The notes under the pieces are model-generated. The model saw nothing but the letters and a program-made list of their open reading frames with translations, was not told the origin of the DNA and made no database searches. A program made the translations under genes and the position numbers. From Ferrimonas aestuarii (lineage in GTDB: Bacteria > Pseudomonadota > Gammaproteobacteria > Enterobacterales > Shewanellaceae), in the NCBI RefSeq assembly GCF_005116665.1, contig NZ_SWCJ01000011.1, positions 62,001 to 126,000 on the forward strand: DNA of 64,000 bases, given 5' to 3'. How positions within the stretch are numbered: position 1 is the stretch's first letter; every line of letters begins with the position of its first letter. Of the stretch, positions 16,716 to 24,721 are shown piece after piece.

Positions 16716-17803
16716 CTTGCAAGCTCCTGCTGCAGGCGTAATACCGCCTGTTCTGACATGGTAGAGTTAATGGTGCTGTCCGCAGACAGCGCGAGATTGG
16801 CAGCCGCCAGTGCAAAATGAACACTGTCGAGCCAATCCCGATGAGAGAGATAACCGTGAGTTAGACCCGCCATCAAGGCATCGCCGGCACCAGTTACGTT
16901 GTGAACATTGGTCGCTTTCGCTTCGATAAAGGTGGCTTGGCCACCGTCACTGGCGTAAGCCCCTTCGCTTCCCAAGCTAATAAGCAGTCGTTGAACGCCC
17001 ATATCATGAAGCGCTGCCGCGACGTCAGGCAGGTCTTCCAAGCGGTCAATGCTACGCCCCGACAACAGCGCCGCTTCCTGACGATTAGGCTTGAGAGTGT
17101 GAATTTTATTGAGGTAAGGCTTCAGTTTCGGCGCTTTTACGCTGGAAACCGGGTCAACGAAGATCGCCTTGTCACCATGGCGCTCAAACAGATAGCTCAG
17201 TGCGTCGCTGCTGAGGTTGGCGTCTAACACCAGCGCGTATGCGCGCTGCAGCACCCCATCACGACGGGCGAGCTGCTCACCGGTCAAAGAGTCAATCAAC
17301 CCCATGTCGTTCAAGGCCAGCGCCATTTCGCCATCGGCACCGTGAATCGACAGGTAGCTGCTAGTACTCGCCCCATTGATGGTCAAGCAGTGATCCACGC
17401 CAACTTGAGCTTCCCGACAGGCTTGTTTTAGCTGATCAGCCCAAGGGTCATCCCCGAGCACACCAATAAACTGCACCGAAGATCCCAGACGGCCGAGGTT
17501 GTCAGCGATATTACGTCCCACCCCTCCAGCACTGGCGACCAGATGCCCGGGGTTGGAATCCCCATGAACCAGCTCAGAGGTAGCAACGCCACTCAAATCC
17601 ATGTTGGCACCACCGATCACTACCGCGTAACGATCTGGGGCCAAAATGTAGCCTTTACCCTGAATCACCCCTTTGCGGGTCAAGTTCATGATGTGGCCTG
17701 CGGCAGCGCTGCGGCTGATCCCAAGTTGATCCGCCAGCTCTTGCTGAGGAATCATGGGTTGCTGGCGAAGAATTGCCAGAATCTGTTGCTCTCGTTCCGT
17801 CAT
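16709..17803 (-). CDS. psuK: Pseudouridine kinase with N-terminal winged HTH
   Basis: A 364-residue protein. Residues 1-50 form a winged HTH (EREQQILAILRQQPMIPQQE; LADQLGISRSAAAGHIMNL). The rest is a PfkB sugar-kinase domain close to E. coli PsuK (DSNPGHLVASAGGVGRNIAD; IHTLKPNRQEAALLSG; NVTGAGDALMAGL with the catalytic GAGD). It phosphorylates pseudouridine for PsuG. E. coli PsuK is shorter and lacks the HTH, so this version may regulate its own operon. A perfect 14-bp palindrome lies 17-31 bp before the ATG at 17803. A TTG start at 17827 would sit inside that palindrome and is less likely. Confidence 0.92.
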   Translation of the reverse strand: MTEREQQILAILRQQPMIPQQELADQLGISRSAAAGHIMNLTRKGVIQGKGYILAPDRYAVVIGGANMDLSGVATSELVHGDSNPGHLVASAGGVGRNIADNLGRLGSSVQFIGVLGDDPWADQLKQACREAQVGVDHCLTINGASTSSYLSIHGADGEMALALNDMGLIDSLTGEQLARRDGVLQRAYALVLDANLSSDALSYLFERHGDKAIFVDPVSSVKAPKLKPYLNKIHTLKPNRQEAALLSGRSIDRLEDLPDVAAALHDMGVQRLLISLGSEGAYASDGGQATFIEAKATNVHNVTGAGDALMAGLTHGYLSHRDWLDSVHFALAAANLALSADSTINSTMSEQAVLRLQQELARC

Positions 17804-17820
17804 AACTTTTGTCCGACTCA

Positions 17821-17834
17821 CAAACAATTGTTTG
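17821..17834. promoter_or_regulatory. Perfect palindrome CAAACAATTGTTTG before psuK (candidate operator)
   Basis: A 14-bp perfect palindrome immediately upstream of a gene whose product carries its own winged HTH. It is placed to block transcription or early elongation of psuK-psuG. Self-binding is an inference. Confidence 0.55.
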
Positions 17835-17929
17835 CATGGTAGGGCAGACTGTTTGAAAGATCGAGTACTTTTTGAATAAATCGTGATCTAGTTCTATCCC
17901 CAATGGCGTCTCAGAGATGGTACAGATAC

Positions 17930-17956
17930 AAAAAAGCCCGACTCGAAGTCGGGCTT
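17930..17956 (-). terminator. Rho-independent terminator of hemE
   Basis: The 10-bp stem AAGCCCGACT / AGTCGGGCTT has a 3-nt CGA loop. On the minus strand it is followed by a T-run (the A-run at 17930-17935). Confidence 0.9.
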
Positions 17957-17989
17957 AATTTGAATTGGCATACACCAGTAAGTGAGCAC

Positions 17990-19054
17990 TTACTTGTGAT
18001 ATTGCTCAGATAGCTCGTGAACTGCATTGATGAACGCACCAGCGTTCTCTGGATCCACGTGCTGGTGAATACCGTGGCCAAGGTTAAATACGTGGCCATT
18101 GCCGTGGCCGAACTCAGCCAAGATGCGAGACACTTCACCACGGATCTTATCCGCTGGCGCGTACAACCAAGATGGGTCCATGTTGCCCTGCAGCGCAACA
18201 CGATCGCCAACACGCTCACGAGCGGCTTTCATATCGACGGTCCAGTCACAGCCAACCGCATCACAACCGGTGTCAGCAATCTGCTCCAGCCACTGACCAC
18301 CGCCTTTGGTGAACAGTACCACTGGCACTTTACGGCCGTCATACTCACGGATCAGGCCATCCACAATCTTGTGCATGTACTGTAGGGAGAATTCACGGTA
18401 AGCAGGGCCAGACAGAGCGCCGCCCCAAGTATCGAAGATCTGAACCGCTTGAGCGCCCGCTTTGATCTGAGCGTTCAAGTACAGGATCACTGACTCAGCC
18501 AGCTTGTCCAGCAACAGGTGCAAAGTCTGCGGCTCAGCAAATGCCATCTTCTTGATCTTAGCGAAGTCTTTAGAGCTTCCGCCTTCAACCATGTAGGTGG
18601 CCAACGTCCAAGGGCTGCCAGAGAAGCCGATCAGCGGTACTTCGCCTTTCAGTTCACGACGAATGGTGCGTACTGCATTCATCACGTACTGCAACTCACC
18701 TTCTGGATCTGGAATAGGCAAGTTTTCAATGACGGCTTTGCTATCACAAAGGGTTTCAAAACGAGGACCTTCGCCCTGCTCGAAGTACAGACCTAAGCCC
18801 ATTGCATCAGGAACGGTCAGGATGTCTGAGAACAGAATCGCCGCATCCAGTGGGTAACGACGCAGTGGCTGCAGAGTCACTTCACAAGCCAGCTCAGCAT
18901 TACGACACAGGGACATAAAGTCGCCGGCTTCTGCACGAGTGGCGCGGTATTCTGGTAGATAGCGTCCAGCTTGGCGCATCATCCAGACAGGGGTTTTATC
19001 TACTGGCTGACGCAGCAACGCACGTAGATAACGATCGTTTTTCAATTCGGACAT
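17990..19054 (-). CDS. hemE: Uroporphyrinogen decarboxylase
   Basis: A 354-residue cytosolic enzyme that converts uroporphyrinogen III to coproporphyrinogen III in haem synthesis. It matches E. coli HemE along its whole length: [20 protein letters not shown] (substrate-binding Arg), [15 protein letters not shown] (catalytic Asp), [13 protein letters not shown] and [12 protein letters not shown] chose the ATG at 19054, giving MSELKNDRY aligned with MTELKNDRY of E. coli and the same total length, with AGGGA about 9 nt upstream. An ATG at 19063 is a close alternative. rsd lies upstream in the opposite direction; in E. coli rsd, nudC and hemE share the same neighbourhood. Confidence 0.97.
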   Translation of the reverse strand: MSELKNDRYLRALLRQPVDKTPVWMMRQAGRYLPEYRATRAEAGDFMSLCRNAELACEVTLQPLRRYPLDAAILFSDILTVPDAMGLGLYFEQGEGPRFETLCDSKAVIENLPIPDPEGELQYVMNAVRTIRRELKGEVPLIGFSGSPWTLATYMVEGGSSKDFAKIKKMAFAEPQTLHLLLDKLAESVILYLNAQIKAGAQAVQIFDTWGGALSGPAYREFSLQYMHKIVDGLIREYDGRKVPVVLFTKGGGQWLEQIADTGCDAVGCDWTVDMKAARERVGDRVALQGNMDPSWLYAPADKIRGEVSRILAEFGHGNGHVFNLGHGIHQHVDPENAGAFINAVHELSEQYHK

Positions 19055-19093
19055 TTCGCTCATCCCTAATGCAAGCGGTGTTAAATTGGCGCT

Positions 19094-19099
19094 ATTGTA
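19094..19099 (-). promoter_or_regulatory. Putative hemE promoter -10
   Basis: On the minus strand this reads TGTTACAAT, an extended -10 (TG-N-TACAAT), 40 bp upstream of the hemE ATG. No good -35 is seen. Confidence 0.4.
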
Positions 19100-19190
19100 A
19101 CATCTTGATTGCCGAATATGGCTCAATCGGCGTGAGCAATTTCTCAAATTTTAGTGCTAAATTTTTGAACTGCTCTGCAAATATTACGGG

Positions 19191-19211
19191 AACTCTCTGT
19201 AACAGAGAGTT
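19191..19211. repeat. 21-nt perfect inverted repeat overlapping the small-RNA promoter
   Basis: AACTCTCTG-TAA-CAGAGAGTT has two 9-nt arms with a 3-nt spacer. Its last two bases are the first two of the TTGCAC -35 element. It looks like a repressor or activator site rather than a terminator, because no T-tract follows on either strand. Confidence 0.6.
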
Positions 19212-19238
19212 GCACGATAACCTCAGCTTTGGTATAAA
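19210..19238 (+). promoter_or_regulatory. Sigma70-type promoter (TTGCAC-17 bp-TATAAA)
   Basis: The -35 is TTGCAC at 19210-19215 and the -10 is TATAAA at 19233-19238, with exactly 17 bp between. The predicted transcription start is near 19245. Confidence 0.7.
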
Positions 19239-19244
19239 AAATAC

Positions 19245-19332
19245 TGCGCTAGCAAATAACGCAGAAGCTCGTGACAATCGAGCCCAGAAAGACCATATCT
19301 TGAGCCCCGCAGCCTTGCTGCGGGGTTTTTAT
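19245..19332 (+). ncRNA. Candidate small RNA (or terminated rsd leader), about 85 nt
   Basis: A short unit lying between a near-consensus promoter and a strong intrinsic terminator. Predicted elements in order are an A-rich 5' end, a stem-loop GCTCG (19267-19271) / CGAGC (19279-19283) with a 7-nt loop, a mostly unpaired stretch around AGAAAGACCATATCTTGA, and the terminator hairpin CCCCGCAGC (19305-19313) / GCTGCGGGG (19317-19325) followed by TTTTTATTTTT. No start codon with a ribosome site lies inside. The shape is that of an Hfq-dependent sRNA. I do not recognise a known family. Since rsd follows 130 bp later on the same strand, a prematurely terminated rsd leader is the main alternative. 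Confidence 0.55.
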
Positions 19333-19336
19333 TTTT
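19305..19336 (+). terminator. Strong Rho-independent terminator of the candidate sRNA
   Basis: A 9-bp perfect GC-rich stem with a 3-nt loop and an uninterrupted T5 followed by ATTTTT. No upstream protein gene on this strand accounts for it. Confidence 0.9.
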
Positions 19337-19461
19337 CCGTTTCCCACCCTCTCTCCTCTGACCTCAACCAATCGACAGTTTTTTTGACGAAAAACATTGA
19401 TTAACCGACACACTATTACTTAACTTCTAATCACGAGGACAGCAGAAAATGAGGGAAGCCC

Positions 19462-19956
19462 ATGCTTACAAAACTACAACATGCAGAAAATGCTTGGGGT
19501 GGGAAAATTGATCTTATCGATCAGTGGCTAAACAGCCGGCGCCAACTACTAATTCAGTATTGCCAGATTGCCGCCCTAGCGCCATACGACACCAGCAATG
19601 ACACTTTGCCGGAAGCAAATGACATCAATAACTTCTGTAACTCCCTAGTGGATTACGTATCAGAAGGCCATTTCGAAGTGTTCCAACAGGTGATCGCCGA
19701 ATGCAAAAAGCGTGACCAACAATCTCAGCAGTTGGTCAGTCAGGTACTGCCGCAAATCACCGACAGCACTGAGCTGGCACTAGACTTCAACGATAAGTTT
19801 GGGGTGAAGGTCACCGGCAGCGACGAGTTATGGCTGCAGTTAGACGAGCAACTTTCAAAACTGGGCCAAGCACTGGAAGACCGCTTCGCCTTAGAAGATA
19901 AGATGCTGGAGCTACTGCATCGGCAATACAGTGAAGAGGCGCAGCCCAGCAGTTAA
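19462..19956 (+). CDS. rsd: Regulator of sigma D (anti-sigma70 factor, Rsd/AlgQ family)
   Basis: A 164-residue, all-helical protein of the Rsd/AlgQ family. It starts MLTKLQHAENAWGGKIDLID and keeps the family's WLNSRRQLLIQYCQIAAL and FNDKFG motifs. Rsd binds domain 4 of sigma70 in stationary phase, favouring alternative sigma factors, and in E. coli also stimulates SpoT hydrolase. AGGGA precedes the ATG. Its position next to hemE agrees with enteric gene order. The start is separated from the upstream small transcription unit by that unit's terminator. Confidence 0.93.
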   Translation: MLTKLQHAENAWGGKIDLIDQWLNSRRQLLIQYCQIAALAPYDTSNDTLPEANDINNFCNSLVDYVSEGHFEVFQQVIAECKKRDQQSQQLVSQVLPQITDSTELALDFNDKFGVKVTGSDELWLQLDEQLSKLGQALEDRFALEDKMLELLHRQYSEEAQPSS

Positions 19957-20000
19957 ATATCCGCCTCAGCCTTGGGCTCAGTCTGCTGTCGAGCCTACAC

Positions 20001-20030
20001 AAAAAAGCCCTGCATCTGCAGGGCTTTTGC
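20001..20030. terminator. Bidirectional terminator between rsd and acnB
   Basis: A 12-bp stem AAAAGCCCTGCA / TGCAGGGCTTTT with a 2-nt loop (likely a 4-nt loop in practice). T-tracts on both strands serve the converging genes. Confidence 0.92.
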
Positions 20031-20049
20031 TGTCTGGTTTAGACCAGTG

Positions 20050-22647
20050 TTACACCGCTGATTGAACAATCACTTCGCCCGCAGGCTTGGTGTATTGCTC
20101 CATCTGATGGAAGTTCAGATAACGGTAGGTATCCGCCGCCTGAGCATCGATCTCTTTGGCATACTCTAGGTACTCAGCCACAGTCGGCAGCTTACCGGTA
20201 ATGGATGCCACTGCCGCCAGCTCTGCTGAGGCAAGGAATACATTCGCACCGGTACCCAAACGGTTCGGGAAGTTACGGGTAGAGGTAGACACCACAGAAG
20301 CCCCATCGGCCACACGGGCTTGGTTACCCATACACAGTGAACAGCCAGGCATTTCGGTACGAGCGCCTACACGACCGTAAATGCCGTAGTAGCCTTCGTC
20401 GATCAGCTGCTGCTGATCCATCTTGGTTGGCGGAGCCACCCACAGGCGAGTCGGCAACGCACCCTTATATTTATCCAGCAGCTTACCAGCGGCGCGGAAG
20501 TGACCAATGTTGGTCATGCAGCTTCCGATAAACACCTCATCGATGCTCTCACCCTGCACTTCTGACAGCAGACGAGCGTCATCAGGATCGTTTGGCGCAC
20601 ACAGAATTGGCTCTTTGATCTCGCTCAGGTCGATCTCAATTACCTCGGTATACTCCGCATCCGCATCAGCTTCCATCAGCTCAGGGTTGGCCAACCAGGC
20701 TTCCATCGCCTTAATGCGACGCTCGATAGTACGGCGATCACCATAGCCTTCGGCGATCATCCACTTCAGCATCACGATATTGGAGTTCAGGTACTCAGCG
20801 ATAGATTCTTCCGACAGCTTAATGGTACAGCCTGCCGCTGAACGCTCCGCAGAGGCATCAGACAGCTCGAACGCTTGCTCAACGGTCAGGTTGTCTAGGC
20901 CTTCGATCTCCAACACTCGACCAGAGAAGATGTTCTTCTTACCCTGCTTCTCAACGGTCAGCAGACCGCTTTGGATGGCGTAGTAAGGGATGGCGTGTAC
21001 CAAGTCACGTAGAGTGATACCTGGCTGCATTTCGCCTTTGAATCGAACCAGTACCGACTCAGGCATATCCAGAGGCATAACCCCAGTCGCTGCGGCGAAT
21101 GCCACCAAACCAGACCCTGCAGGGAAAGAGATGCCCAGAGGGAAACGGGTGTGAGAATCACCACCGGTACCCACGGTATCAGGCAGCAACATGCGGTTCA
21201 GCCAAGAGTGGATTACACCGTCACCAGGACGCAGGGATACGCCACCACGGTTCATGATGAAATCAGGCAGAGTCGCGTGAGTGGTCACGTCCACTGGCTT
21301 AGGATACGCAGAGGTGTGGCAGAACGACTGCATGGTCAGATCCGCAGAGAAGCCCAGACAGGCTAGGTCTTTCAGCTCATCACGGGTCATTGGACCGGTG
21401 GTATCCTGAGAACCAACTGTGGTCATCTTAGGCTCACAGTATTGGCCAGGGCGGATACCGTCAACGCCACAGGCTTTACCCACCATCTTCTGCGCTAGGG
21501 TATAACCCTTGCCGGTGTCAGCCACGGCAGCAGGACGACGGAATACGTCGCTCACTTCCAAGCCCAAAGTCTCACGGGCACGGTCAGTCAGGCCACGGCC
21601 AATGATCAAAGGGATACGGCCGCCAGCGCGAACTTCGTCCAGCAGTACGTCGGTTTTCAGTTCAAAACGGCACAGCTCGGCACCAGTATCGGCATTTTTC
21701 GCCACGCCTTCATAGGGATAGATCTCAATCACATCGCCCATATTCATCTGGCTTACGTCCAGTTCGATTGGCAGAGCGCCAGCATCTTCCATGGTGTTGA
21801 AGAAGATCGGAGCGATCTTGCCACCCAAGCAGAAACCACCGGCACGCTTGTTTGGCACGTAAGGGATGTCATCCCCCATGAACCACAGCACCGAGTTGGT
21901 GGCGGACTTACGGGAAGAGCCGGTACCCACAACGTCGCCCACGTAGGCAACCTGATGTCCCTTCTCTTTCAGTTTTTCAATGGTGCTGATTGGACCCACT
22001 TCACCGGCTTTATCAGGGGTGATGCCATCACGAGCATTTTTCAGCATCGCTAAGGCGTGCAGCGGAATGTCTGGACGTGACCACGCATCCGGAGCTGGAG
22101 ACAGGTCATCGGTGTTGGTTTCGCCGCTAACTTTGAATACAGTCAGGGTGATCTTCTCAGCCAGTTGTGGCTTAGACAGGAACCACTCCGCATCGGCCCA
22201 AGATTGAACCACCTGCTTGGCGTAGTCATTACCGGCGTTCATCTTCTCAACCACATCGTGGAAGGAGTCGAACATCAGCAAGGTGTGAGACAGGGCTTTA
22301 ACCGCCAGCGGTGCCAGCTTGTCATTGTCCAGTGCACGCAGCAGAGGTTCGATGTTGTAACCGCCCTGCATGGTTCCTAGCAGCTCAAGAGCGCGCTCTT
22401 GGGTCAACAGTGGGCTGGTCTCTTCGCCTTGTACCACGGCGGTTAGGAAGCTGGCTTTTACGTAAGCGGCCTCGTCCACGCCTGGCGGGATGCGATTTTC
22501 CAGTAGGTCAATCAGAACCGCTTCCTCTCCTTGAGGTGGGTTCTTGAGTAATTCAATCAGTGCGGCGGTTTGCTCCGCATCGAGTGGTTTGGGGGCAATA
22601 CCTTGTTGTGCGCGTTCGGCAACGTGTTCTCGGTAGGCTTCTAGCAC
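20050..22647 (-). CDS. acnB: Aconitate hydratase B
   Basis: An 865-residue bifunctional aconitase/2-methylisocitrate dehydratase of the TCA cycle, in the AcnB arrangement with the N-terminal HEAT-like domain ([20 protein letters not shown]) and the swivel domain before the catalytic domains. The [4Fe-4S] ligands are visible in [11 protein letters not shown] and PGCSLCMGN, plus the cysteine of FCHTSAYP. AcnB proteins can act as RNA-binding regulators when the cluster is lost. The gene stands alone, and a CRP-like site lies about 130 bp upstream. Confidence 0.97.
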   Translation of the reverse strand: MLEAYREHVAERAQQGIAPKPLDAEQTAALIELLKNPPQGEEAVLIDLLENRIPPGVDEAAYVKASFLTAVVQGEETSPLLTQERALELLGTMQGGYNIEPLLRALDNDKLAPLAVKALSHTLLMFDSFHDVVEKMNAGNDYAKQVVQSWADAEWFLSKPQLAEKITLTVFKVSGETNTDDLSPAPDAWSRPDIPLHALAMLKNARDGITPDKAGEVGPISTIEKLKEKGHQVAYVGDVVGTGSSRKSATNSVLWFMGDDIPYVPNKRAGGFCLGGKIAPIFFNTMEDAGALPIELDVSQMNMGDVIEIYPYEGVAKNADTGAELCRFELKTDVLLDEVRAGGRIPLIIGRGLTDRARETLGLEVSDVFRRPAAVADTGKGYTLAQKMVGKACGVDGIRPGQYCEPKMTTVGSQDTTGPMTRDELKDLACLGFSADLTMQSFCHTSAYPKPVDVTTHATLPDFIMNRGGVSLRPGDGVIHSWLNRMLLPDTVGTGGDSHTRFPLGISFPAGSGLVAFAAATGVMPLDMPESVLVRFKGEMQPGITLRDLVHAIPYYAIQSGLLTVEKQGKKNIFSGRVLEIEGLDNLTVEQAFELSDASAERSAAGCTIKLSEESIAEYLNSNIVMLKWMIAEGYGDRRTIERRIKAMEAWLANPELMEADADAEYTEVIEIDLSEIKEPILCAPNDPDDARLLSEVQGESIDEVFIGSCMTNIGHFRAAGKLLDKYKGALPTRLWVAPPTKMDQQQLIDEGYYGIYGRVGARTEMPGCSLCMGNQARVADGASVVSTSTRNFPNRLGTGANVFLASAELAAVASITGKLPTVAEYLEYAKEIDAQAADTYRYLNFHQMEQYTKPAGEVIVQSAV

Positions 22648-22770
22648 GGCAAAAATCCTCTTTTACTGGCAGGCTTACGACGAAGCTGCTCGTCCTATTA
22701 TGATTACCTCATCCTCTGCCTAGTTATTGCGCAGACGGGATTCGGCCGATGTGGCATTTGAGTCTAATTT

Positions 22771-22786
22771 TGTGATTAAGGCCACA
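22771..22786. promoter_or_regulatory. CRP-like site upstream of acnB
   Basis: TGTGA-N6-CCACA matches nine of ten positions of TGTGA-N6-TCACA. It is centred about 130 bp before the acnB start. CRP control of acnB is known in E. coli; its use here is inferred. Confidence 0.4.
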
Positions 22787-22908
22787 CCTTTTTCGAGCTG
22801 CCCGCAGTATATCCGAATTTAAACAGAAGTTTAAATCCTAGCCAGAGGAAATAACCGAAGATTCCACCAAAGTCGTAATATGGCCTCCATGGGGAGGTCA
22901 TTGGGATT

Positions 22909-23928
22909 TTATTCAGGCAGGGTAAGATTTTGTTCAACAACCGCCTCGGCAAGCACGGTTACTGGACCATAGGATTGATAGATCCCAAAGCCCTCAGATT
23001 GCGTTTCATGACTGTCCGCCAGATCGGCATTGGCTACACAGGTATAGCCGAGCTGATAGTCACCCTCACCAATAAAACCGAAGGTATAACGATACTCTCC
23101 AGTGACGTCATCTAGGCTGATGTCCGCCGCCGCAATAGGCTCCTGAAGTTCGCTTGCCTCTGGATAACTCGCTTCACCAATGAAATCTCCCATCTGCTCT
23201 AGGGTCGGCGCACTGGCATAAAGGTACGCCGTATGCTGGAAACTGCTGGCACCGAGTCGCTGCGACTCATCGGCTTCACAAGCTAGACGCTGCTCATCTT
23301 GAAGTTGGCCGGTAATGGTACCCGCACCAGCAAGATTCACTAGCTGTACCGCAGTTGGTTTGATGAAATAGCCAGCCTGCCCCACGGGGTTCACCAACCC
23401 CTTGCGCAGATCAAACTCTGCGACAAAGCTGTTGCTGCCTGCATTAATGGTAAATGGCTGATTAAAAAAGATGCGCCCCGCACTCTGGGTATCACCAGAC
23501 ACACCACTGCAACTGCCTTTGCTGTTCACTCGCAGCGGCTGAATGCCATCAGATTCACTGTTTACATAAGAAAGGTCAATTTGCCCATTGCCATCTAGTA
23601 CATAGAGACACATGGTGTAGACGCCCGTAGGCAACTCTTGACCGCTAATTAGTGCCTTGCTGTTATCGCCCTGATACTTGAGCAGATCCACGCTATCAGC
23701 ACCGTCACCACTAAGATCAATCAAAACTGGGTCGCCACCGCCTTGTGGCACTAACACTGCCTCATTGAAAAACAACACCACTTCAGACGCTTCATCAACA
23801 GGAGCATCAGACACCGCCAAAGAGAAGCTTCCCACCTGGGGGCTGGAGTCGCCTCCACCGCTGCTACCACCACAGCCAACGAGAGCCAAAGTGGAGCCCA
23901 ATCCCAATGCGATAAGTTTTCGGTTCAT
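22909..23928 (-). CDS. DUF4382 domain lipoprotein
   Basis: A 339-residue lipoprotein with signal peptide MNRKLIALGLGSTLALVGC (lipobox LVGC, Cys19) and a Gly/Ser linker GGSSGGGDSS. Residues about 35-195 form a DUF4382 domain (SFSLAVSDAPVDEASEVVLF; LPTGVYTMCLYVL; AEFDLRKGLV). The C-terminal 140 residues look like a second beta-sandwich (DISLDDVTGEYRYTFGFIGE), possibly carboxypeptidase-regulatory-like. It is exported and membrane-anchored; its function is unknown. It is alone on its transcript, followed by the acnB promoter region, and shows only a weak hairpin and no clear terminator after its stop. Confidence 0.88.
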   Translation of the reverse strand: MNRKLIALGLGSTLALVGCGGSSGGGDSSPQVGSFSLAVSDAPVDEASEVVLFFNEAVLVPQGGGDPVLIDLSGDGADSVDLLKYQGDNSKALISGQELPTGVYTMCLYVLDGNGQIDLSYVNSESDGIQPLRVNSKGSCSGVSGDTQSAGRIFFNQPFTINAGSNSFVAEFDLRKGLVNPVGQAGYFIKPTAVQLVNLAGAGTITGQLQDEQRLACEADESQRLGASSFQHTAYLYASAPTLEQMGDFIGEASYPEASELQEPIAAADISLDDVTGEYRYTFGFIGEGDYQLGYTCVANADLADSHETQSEGFGIYQSYGPVTVLAEAVVEQNLTLPE

Positions 23929-24073
23929 ATATACGTCCTAACTCTCTATTCTAAGCGTCATATTTCGCCAGCCTTAAGTGTAGTTAACCCATGAATATAA
24001 GGTTGGAGACACGCAGGGTAATCACGTTCAAGGCAATGGCAAACGAACAAAACTCATCTGAATTCGAGGCTTT

Positions 24074-24721
24074 ATGTATCAAGCAATCATCTTCGATATG
24101 GACGGGGTGCTAGTAGACTCCGAACCCTTCTGGCAACAGGCTGAATTAGCTGTATTTCCTCGTTATGGTGTCGAATTAACGTTAGCTGACACCCTCAAGA
24201 CGCAAGGGCTTCGCATCGACGAGGTGGTGAAGTATTGGTTCGACCGCCAACCTTGGGAAAACCCCAATCTGGCTCAAGTAGAAGCTGAAATTCTAGATAC
24301 CATGGTGGAGGTGATTGCAGCACAAGGCCAGCCGATGCCAGGGGTCATGCAGACTCTGGATGCAATTAAAGCCGCAGGGATCCCCATGGCGGTGGCCACG
24401 TCATCGCCTCATCGCTTGATGGAAACCACCCTTAAGGCGCTGAATATCCAGGGCTACTTCAATGCTACCTGCTCGGCAGAGCACCTGCCATTAGGCAAGC
24501 CTCACCCACAGGTGTATCTCAATGCCGCCGACGCACTGGGCGTTGCACCTGAGCACTGTTTGGCGATTGAAGATTCTTTCAATGGGGTAATCGCCGCCAA
24601 AGCAGGACGCTTAGCTGTCGTAGCGATTCCCGATGCTGACCACAAGCAGGACGCCCGATTTGCTGCTGCAGACTACCGCTTCGATAGCCTGCAGCAATTC
24701 GACTTAGAACGATTTACCTAA
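24074..24721 (+). CDS. hxpB: HAD family sugar/hexitol phosphatase, HxpB (YniC)-like
   Basis: A 215-residue HAD subfamily IA phosphatase with a beta-phosphoglucomutase-like cap. Motif I is FDMDGVLVDSEP (Asp8 nucleophile, Asp10 acid/base), motif II the Ser of VATSSPH, motif III the Lys of LGKPHPQVYL, and motif IV IEDSFNG. Sequence and length agree with E. coli HxpB (YniC), which dephosphorylates hexitol phosphates and 2-deoxyglucose 6-phosphate. LRIDEVVKYWFDRQPW is especially close to that protein. The 3' end overlaps the converging patatin gene by 18 bp. Confidence 0.87.
   Translation: MYQAIIFDMDGVLVDSEPFWQQAELAVFPRYGVELTLADTLKTQGLRIDEVVKYWFDRQPWENPNLAQVEAEILDTMVEVIAAQGQPMPGVMQTLDAIKAAGIPMAVATSSPHRLMETTLKALNIQGYFNATCSAEHLPLGKPHPQVYLNAADALGVAPEHCLAIEDSFNGVIAAKAGRLAVVAIPDADHKQDARFAAADYRFDSLQQFDLERFT

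Larger units (their letters stand above)
19055..19461. other. 407-bp hemE-rsd intergenic region
   Basis: There is no protein gene here. The region holds a hemE -10-like element (minus strand, 19094-19099), a 21-nt inverted repeat (19191-19211), a strong plus-strand promoter (19210-19238), a short transcribed unit with an intrinsic terminator (19245-19332), and the rsd leader. The 130 bp between the terminator and rsd shows TTGACG at 19384-19389 but no well-spaced -10. Confidence 0.7.
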
